A stretch of 64,000 nt of DNA. It comes from Roseomonas fluvialis. Its GTDB lineage: Bacteria > Pseudomonadota > Alphaproteobacteria > Acetobacterales > Acetobacteraceae. Below the pieces are notes generated by a model that ran no database searches, was not told the origin of the DNA, and saw only the letters and a list, made by a program, of their open reading frames with translations. Both the position numbers and the translations under genes were made by a program. The stretch is from contig NZ_AP025637.1 in NCBI RefSeq assembly GCF_022846615.1, positions 620,001-684,000 of the forward strand. Reading direction: 5' to 3'. Below, one piece after another: positions 59,653-64,000 of the stretch (position 1 is the first letter of the stretch; each line of letters begins with the position of its first letter).

Positions 59653-61248
59653 ATGCGCAATCGCAGCCTCGACAGGATCCTTCTCTCCGGCGGCATCGCA
59701 CTCGCCTGCCTCGTCCCCTGGGCGGCCGACGCGCAATCGACGTCGCATCGCACCCTCGGCACGGTGAACTTCCCCGTGCAGTGCAACGCGGCGGCGCAGG
59801 CCGACTTCAACCACGCCATGCTGCTGCAGCATTCCTTCTGGTACCAGGTCGCCGGCGAGGCCTTCCGCCAGGTGCGCCAGGCCGATCCCGGCTGCACCAT
59901 GGCCTATTGGGGCGAGGCACTGACGCTGCTGACCAACCCATACAGTCCGCCGCCGCCGCAGAACCTGCGCAATGGCCGCGCGCTGCTGGCGGAGGCGAAG
60001 CGCATCGGTGCCCGCACCCCGCGCGAGGCCGCGTATATCGACGCGCTGGCACTCGTCTTCGCCGGCGACGATGCGCCTGGGCATCGCGCGCGCCTGGTCG
60101 CCTATCGCGATGCCATGGGCCAGCTGCGCGAACGCTTCCCCGATGATGCCGAGGCCACCATCCTCTATGCGCTGCTGCTCGGCGTCGCATCCTCGCCGGC
60201 CGACCGCAGCTACGCCGACCAGCTGCGTGGTGCCGAGATGCTGGAACGCGAACTGGTGCGCCAGCCCGACCATCCCGGCATCGTCCACTACCTGATTCAC
60301 CTGAACGACTACCCGGCGCTGGCCGCGCGCGGCGTGCGCGCGGCCGACCGATACGGCACGCTGGCCGCGGACGCGCCGCATGCGCTGCACATGCCATCGC
60401 ACATCTACACGCGCATCGGCCGCTGGGAGGATTCGGTCGCGAGCAACCGCCGCTCCGCCGAACTCGCGACGCGCGCCCGGGAAGCCGACGACACGCTGCA
60501 TGCTTACGACTACATGGTCTACGCCTATCTCCAGACCGGGCAGGATGGCGCCGCCGCGCAGGCCCTGCAGGAGGCGCAGGCGCTGCGCTTCGACGGGCCT
60601 GCGCGCCTCGCCTATGCCTTCGCGATGGCGGCGATGCCGGCGCGCTATGCGTTGGAACGCGGCGCCTGGGACGAGGCCGCGGCGCTGACGCCGCGCCCGG
60701 CGCCCAACGCCGCCTTCACCGAGGCCCTGACCCATTTCGCCCGGGCCATCGGCCTGTCGCGCGTCGGCCGTCCGCAGGACGCGACGGCCGACATCGCGGC
60801 CCTCGCCCGCATCGCCGAGGCGCTGACCGGCCGCGACCCCTACTGGGCCGAGCAGGTGACGATCCAGCGCGAGGCCGCCACGGGCTGGCAGGCCTTCGCC
60901 GCCGGGCAGCGGGAGGCCGGGCTCGCGACGCTGCGCGCGGCGGCGGAACGCGAGGCGCGCACCGACAAGCACGCCATCACGCCCGGCCCGCTCGCGCCGG
61001 CGCGCGAATTGTACGCCGAGGCGCTGCTGGAGGCCGGCCTGCCCGCCCAGGCGCTGGCCGAATTCGAGGCGGTGCAGCGTACCGAACCGCGCCGCCTGCG
61101 TGCTATTGACGGCGCTGCCCGTGCGGCCGATGCGGCCGGCAATCGCGACGAAGCGCGGCGGCTCTATGCCAGCCTGATCGACGTTGCCGGCGCCGGCGAT
61201 GCCTCGCGCCAGGAGATCGCCGCCGCACGGGCCTACCTGGCCCGCTGA
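59653..61248 (+). CDS. Secreted TPR-repeat protein
   Basis: A 531-residue protein with a signal peptide (MRNRSLDRILLSGGIALACLVPWAADA) and helical repeats of TPR type across most of its length. MAYWGEALTLLTNPYSPPPPQNL and HPGIVHYLIHLNDYPALA with ALHMPSHIYTRIGRW are characteristic of a widespread but uncharacterised family of secreted TPR proteins. It probably acts in the periplasm as a protein-protein scaffold. GGGAGATCC stands before ATG 59653. Upstream 59500-59652 is GC-rich with an AT-richer patch (TTCATTCGCAATCATC near 59514) that may hold a promoter. Confidence 0.83.
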   Translation: MRNRSLDRILLSGGIALACLVPWAADAQSTSHRTLGTVNFPVQCNAAAQADFNHAMLLQHSFWYQVAGEAFRQVRQADPGCTMAYWGEALTLLTNPYSPPPPQNLRNGRALLAEAKRIGARTPREAAYIDALALVFAGDDAPGHRARLVAYRDAMGQLRERFPDDAEATILYALLLGVASSPADRSYADQLRGAEMLERELVRQPDHPGIVHYLIHLNDYPALAARGVRAADRYGTLAADAPHALHMPSHIYTRIGRWEDSVASNRRSAELATRAREADDTLHAYDYMVYAYLQTGQDGAAAQALQEAQALRFDGPARLAYAFAMAAMPARYALERGAWDEAAALTPRPAPNAAFTEALTHFARAIGLSRVGRPQDATADIAALARIAEALTGRDPYWAEQVTIQREAATGWQAFAAGQREAGLATLRAAAEREARTDKHAITPGPLAPARELYAEALLEAGLPAQALAEFEAVQRTEPRRLRAIDGAARAADAAGNRDEARRLYASLIDVAGAGDASRQEIAAARAYLAR

Positions 61249-61417
61249 CGTCGCGCCTGGATCAAGCCGGCGGCGTCGGGACATCGGCGACCGGCGGGGC
61301 GCCCGCGCCGGTCGGCGCCGCACTCGCGCCGCCGCCGCTCGCATCGGCGCGCGCAACGCCGATCTGTTCGCGGGCATCGTCACCCGACCAGGTGATTCCA
61401 CCCGGCCGGCGTCCGCT
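61249..61417. other. Convergent gap between TPR and enoyl-CoA hydratase genes
   Basis: No gene is seen. It holds Gly/Ala/Arg-codon-like GC-rich sequence and repeat copy D at its right end. Weak dyads (for example GGCGCCCGCGCCGG near 61299) could terminate either transcript. Confidence 0.5.
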
Positions 61418-61420
61418 CTA
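61361..61420 (-). repeat. Dispersed TAGAGC element, copy D (partial, minus strand)
   Basis: Read on the minus strand it starts at the TAG stop codon of the enoyl-CoA hydratase (TAGAGCGGACGCC) and runs through TGGAATCACCTGGTCGGGTG and GATGCCCGCGAA. The first 60 bases match copy B at about 45 positions by hand count, including an exact TGGTCGGGTG block. The second half of the element is missing or diverged. Confidence 0.7.
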
Positions 61421-62218
61421 CCGCCCCTTGAACACCGGCTTGCGCTTCTCGTTGAATGACGCGATGCCCTCGTGCCGGTCCTCGGTGCCGACCAGCTGGT
61501 TGTAGCATTCGATCTCGAACCGCAGCGCGGTGCGGATGTCCATCTGCAGCCCGTAATGCATCGACCGCTTGGCCTGGCGCACCGACAGCGGGGCGTTGCG
61601 CGCGATGGTTCGCGCGGTCTCCATCGCCGCTTCGTGCAGCGCCTCGCGCGTGTCGAACACCTGGTTCAGGATGCCCCAATCCAGTGCCTGCGCCGCCGTG
61701 AAGGGCCGCCCGGTCAGGATGATCTCCTTGGCGCGGCGTTCGCCCACGATGCGCGGCAGCGTCTGCGTCCCGCCCGCGCCCGGCATGATGCCGATGGTCA
61801 CTTCCGTCAACGCGAAGCGCGCGGACGCCACGCCATAGGCGAAGTCCGACGCCAGCACCATTTCCAGCCCTCCGGCATAGGCATGGCCGGTGACCGCCGC
61901 GACGATCGGGATCGGGCAGTCCAGCATCGTCCAATAGGCGCGCTCAAAAATCTCGTGCTGGTGGCGCCACTGCGCATCGGTCATGCCGTTGCGTTCCTTG
62001 AGGTCGCCGCCGCCGCAGAAGGCCTTCTCGCCGGCGGCGGTGAAGACCACGCAGCGCACCCCACCCGGTTCGGCGATCAGGTGCGACCACAGCGCATGCA
62101 GGTCGCGCCCCATCTGCGTGTTCAGCGCGTTCGACACATGCGGCCTGTTCAGCCGCACCACCAGCACATGCGGCTCGGCGGCGTCCAGCGCCAGTGTCTC
62201 GTAGGTCGGCAAGTCCAT
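61418..62218 (-). CDS. Enoyl-CoA hydratase/isomerase family protein
   Basis: A 266-residue crotonase-fold protein. KAFCGGGDLKER and the second oxyanion block (AYAGGLEMVLASDFAYG) are present, followed by FALTEVTIGIMPGAGGTQTLPRIVG with a catalytic-type glutamate in TEV and the C-terminal FNEKRKPVFKGR end. Hydrates or isomerises 2-enoyl-CoA. ATG 62218 (MDLPTYETLAL) has GGAG 7 bases upstream; ATG 62224 is close by. It lies opposite the RTX gene, starting 133 bases away. Confidence 0.9.
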   Translation of the reverse strand: MDLPTYETLALDAAEPHVLVVRLNRPHVSNALNTQMGRDLHALWSHLIAEPGGVRCVVFTAAGEKAFCGGGDLKERNGMTDAQWRHQHEIFERAYWTMLDCPIPIVAAVTGHAYAGGLEMVLASDFAYGVASARFALTEVTIGIMPGAGGTQTLPRIVGERRAKEIILTGRPFTAAQALDWGILNQVFDTREALHEAAMETARTIARNAPLSVRQAKRSMHYGLQMDIRTALRFEIECYNQLVGTEDRHEGIASFNEKRKPVFKGR

Positions 62219-62351
62219 CGTCATGCTCCAGCGATTCGTGCGCTGCGCAGACTGCGCCGGGATCGCCGACCTGTCATTTGAGCGGCGCGCGCCCGGCTTC
62301 ACACGCGGTTAACCCCTCGCCGCCAGTTTCGCCCCGGAACGGAGGCGGACC
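62219..62351. promoter_or_regulatory. Divergent gap between enoyl-CoA hydratase and RTX gene 2
   Basis: A 133-base gap that must hold both promoters. GGAACGGAGGCGGACC before ATG 62352 is a strong ribosome-binding site for the RTX gene. No clear operator is seen. Confidence 0.4.
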
Positions 62352-64000
62352 ATGACCGACATCACCGGCACGGCTGGCAACGACACCATCGCCCCGCTGG
62401 TCAACACCGCCGGCGCGGCGCGCCCCGGCGCCGGGGCCGACCGGATCGAGGGCCTCGGCGGCGCCGACAGCCTGCTGGGCGGGGACGGCATCGACACGCT
62501 GCTGGGCCATGAGGGCGACGACACGCTGGCCGGCGGCATCGGGACTGACCTGCTCGACGGCAGCACCGGCACCGACTGGCTCTCCTACGCCGCCGACACC
62601 GCCGGCGTGTCGATCGACCTGTATTTCCTCTCGGCCCGCGGCGGCGAGGCCGAGGGCGACAGCATCGCCGCGGGGTTCGAGGCGCTGGCCGGCGGGTCCG
62701 GCGCCGATGCCATCATCGCCAACGACACGGTGGCCGAGACCATCCTGGGCAACGACGGCGCCGACACGCTGATGGCCTTCGGCGATTTCGGCACCAGCAA
62801 CGACTGGCTCGACGGTGGCGCCGGCGATGACTCCGTCACGGCCCAGGCCGGCGCCAACACCCTGCGGGGCGGCATCGGTGCCGACGTGCTGCGCGGTGGC
62901 GCCGGCGCCGACCTGCTGGACGGCGGCGCCGACGCCGACACCATCACCGGCGGCGGCGGGGCGGATACGCTGACCTACGCGGGATCGCTCTCCGCCGTTA
63001 CCGTCGACCTGGCGCTGCGCAGCGGCCTCGGCGGCGATGCGCAGGGCGATAGCATCGGCGCCGGCATCGAGGCAGTGCTGGGCTCCGGACAGGCCGATGC
63101 GCTGACCGGCGGCACCGGGAATGACAGCCTGTTCGGCGGCGGCGGCGCCGACACACTGGCCGGCGCGCAAGGCCATGACTGGCTGCAGGGCGGCGCCGCG
63201 GCGGATCGTATGGTCGGCGGGGCGGGCAACGACACCTATGTGCTCGAGGATACCGGCGACCTCGCGATCGAGGCTGCGAACCAGGGCCGTGACCTGGTGC
63301 TGACCGCGCGCGCGATCTACGTGATCGGCGCCCATCTCGATGACGTGGCGGCGGCCGGCGGCACCACGCATCGCTTCACCGGCAATGCGCTGGACAACGC
63401 CATCACCGGGGGCGCCTTCGCCGATACGCTGGCGGGTGGCGATGGCGCGGACACGCTCTCGGGCTTGGGCGGCATCGACCAGCTGCTGGGTGGCGCAGGC
63501 GATGATGTCTATGTCCTCGACCAGCCCGGCGACGTGGTGGTGGAACTCGCCAACCAGGGCTTCGACACGCTGCGCACCACCTTCGCCACGCTGACGCTGG
63601 GCGCGCATTTCGAGGCGGTGGCCGCGACCAACGCCATCGCCCACCGCTTCACCGGCAACACGTTGGACAATGCTCTGACCGGCGGCGCGGGCACCGATAC
63701 GCTGTCCGGCTTGGCAGGTGCGGACACGCTCGATGGCGGCGCGGGCATCGACCGCCTGGCGGGCGGCATCGGCGACGACCGCTACGTCACCACCACCGGC
63801 GACGTGGTGGTGGAATTCGCAGGCCAGGGCAACGATACGGTGGTGGCCACCACCGGCACCGCCGCGGCGCTCGGTGCGAACCTCGAGGCGCTGGTGCTGG
63901 AGGGCACCACGCTGCTGCGCGGCACCGGCAACGGGCTGGACAACCTGCTGGTCGGCAATACCGGCGCGAACCAGCTGTCGGGCCTCGTTGGCAACGACAG
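62352..64000 (+). CDS. RTX-repeat calcium-binding protein 2 (cut by window end)
   Basis: At least 549 codons, open to the end of the window. It starts MTDITGTAGNDTIAPL behind GGAGG. Residues about 30-290 are GGxGxD nonapeptides like those of the first gene. After about 290 it changes to longer modules of roughly 90 residues, each with a strand-rich start (GNDTYVLEDTGDLAIEAANQGRDLVLT; GDDVYVLDQPGDVVVELANQGFDTLRT), a GAHxxxVAA turn and a HRFTGNALDN...GGAGADTL beta-roll. At least three modules are present. This suits a secreted, calcium-folded adhesin or enzyme exported by a type I system. The catalytic or Hint part, if any, lies beyond the window. Confidence 0.85.
   Translation, partial: MTDITGTAGNDTIAPLVNTAGAARPGAGADRIEGLGGADSLLGGDGIDTLLGHEGDDTLAGGIGTDLLDGSTGTDWLSYAADTAGVSIDLYFLSARGGEAEGDSIAAGFEALAGGSGADAIIANDTVAETILGNDGADTLMAFGDFGTSNDWLDGGAGDDSVTAQAGANTLRGGIGADVLRGGAGADLLDGGADADTITGGGGADTLTYAGSLSAVTVDLALRSGLGGDAQGDSIGAGIEAVLGSGQADALTGGTGNDSLFGGGGADTLAGAQGHDWLQGGAAADRMVGGAGNDTYVLEDTGDLAIEAANQGRDLVLTARAIYVIGAHLDDVAAAGGTTHRFTGNALDNAITGGAFADTLAGGDGADTLSGLGGIDQLLGGAGDDVYVLDQPGDVVVELANQGFDTLRTTFATLTLGAHFEAVAATNAIAHRFTGNTLDNALTGGAGTDTLSGLAGADTLDGGAGIDRLAGGIGDDRYVTTTGDVVVEFAGQGNDTVVATTGTAAALGANLEALVLEGTTLLRGTGNGLDNLLVGNTGANQLSGLVGND

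Noticed and set aside
1-64000. tRNA, rRNA, CRISPR arrays, transposases or prophage genes
   Set aside because: Gaps were scanned by eye for TpsiC-like GGTTCGAATCC boxes, regular spacer arrays and transposase motifs; none was convincing. The repeated DNA in the RTX genes is protein repeat, not CRISPR.

Overview
The window is visibly GC-rich, densely coded DNA from an alphaproteobacterium, most likely a Rhodospirillales/Acetobacteraceae (Roseomonas-like) chromosome. This is inferred from gene content: a hemC-hemD-mic60-hemY run with an alphaproteobacterial mitofilin homologue, a bc1 operon, several orphan Bug-type solute-binding proteins, and a Nudix-regulator/SPFH/NAD-kinase-like locus. No rRNA, tRNA, CRISPR array, transposase or phage gene was recognised. 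It reads as ordinary chromosome with accessory catabolic and secretion genes.

Layout. 1-4 kb: an RTX-repeat protein ending in a Hint domain, closed by a perfect hairpin, then a small hypothetical gene. 4-10 kb: a minus-strand run (SPFH, NAD-kinase-like, rlmJ, gpsA) faces a Nudix-type regulator across AT-rich 14-bp iterons; then tsaD. 10-14.4 kb: tetrapyrrole genes hemC and hemD with mic60 and hemY. 14.5-24 kb: a catabolic region with a two-subunit class I fumarase/tartrate dehydratase plus pcaHG on the minus strand; facing it are a GST-like gene, a carboxymuconolactone decarboxylase-family gene, three tandem Bug binding proteins, a 2-hydroxyacid dehydrogenase and a GntR/UTRA regulator. 24-30 kb: OmpA-like lipoprotein, thrC, two small membrane proteins, an M16 peptidase and a TldE/PmbA protein. 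30-34 kb: the bc1 operon (Rieske, cytochrome b, cytochrome c1) with a clear intrinsic terminator, divergent from hemF. 34-39.5 kb: glyoxylate carboligase divergent from an IclR regulator, an AI-2E/PerM family permease and an anchored alpha/beta hydrolase. 39.6-43.8 kb: an RND efflux pair. 43.8-49.1 kb: a seven-gene, overlapping Mrp/Mbh-like antiporter operon. 49.7-64 kb: AraC regulator, hldE, an ECF42-like sigma factor with its DGPF/YciI partner, a CoA-transferase, RidA/DUF4169, dienelactone hydrolase, a PfkB kinase and an RluA-type synthase whose start codons overlap, a fourth Bug protein, a secreted TPR protein, an enoyl-CoA hydratase, and a second RTX-repeat protein cut by the window edge.

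The two most interesting observations are (1) the locus at 6-8.8 kb, where a Nudix-fold regulator with a degenerate catalytic box faces an operon for a soluble SPFH protein and an atypical NAD-kinase-like protein across three evenly spaced AT-rich iterons, and (2) a family of about 100-bp dispersed elements (four copies seen) that each begin exactly at the TAG stop codon of a gene; one copy appears to supply the ribosome-binding site and start codon of the next gene. Most calls rest on recognised sequence motifs and gene context. No searches were run, so family names are my reading of the sequences.
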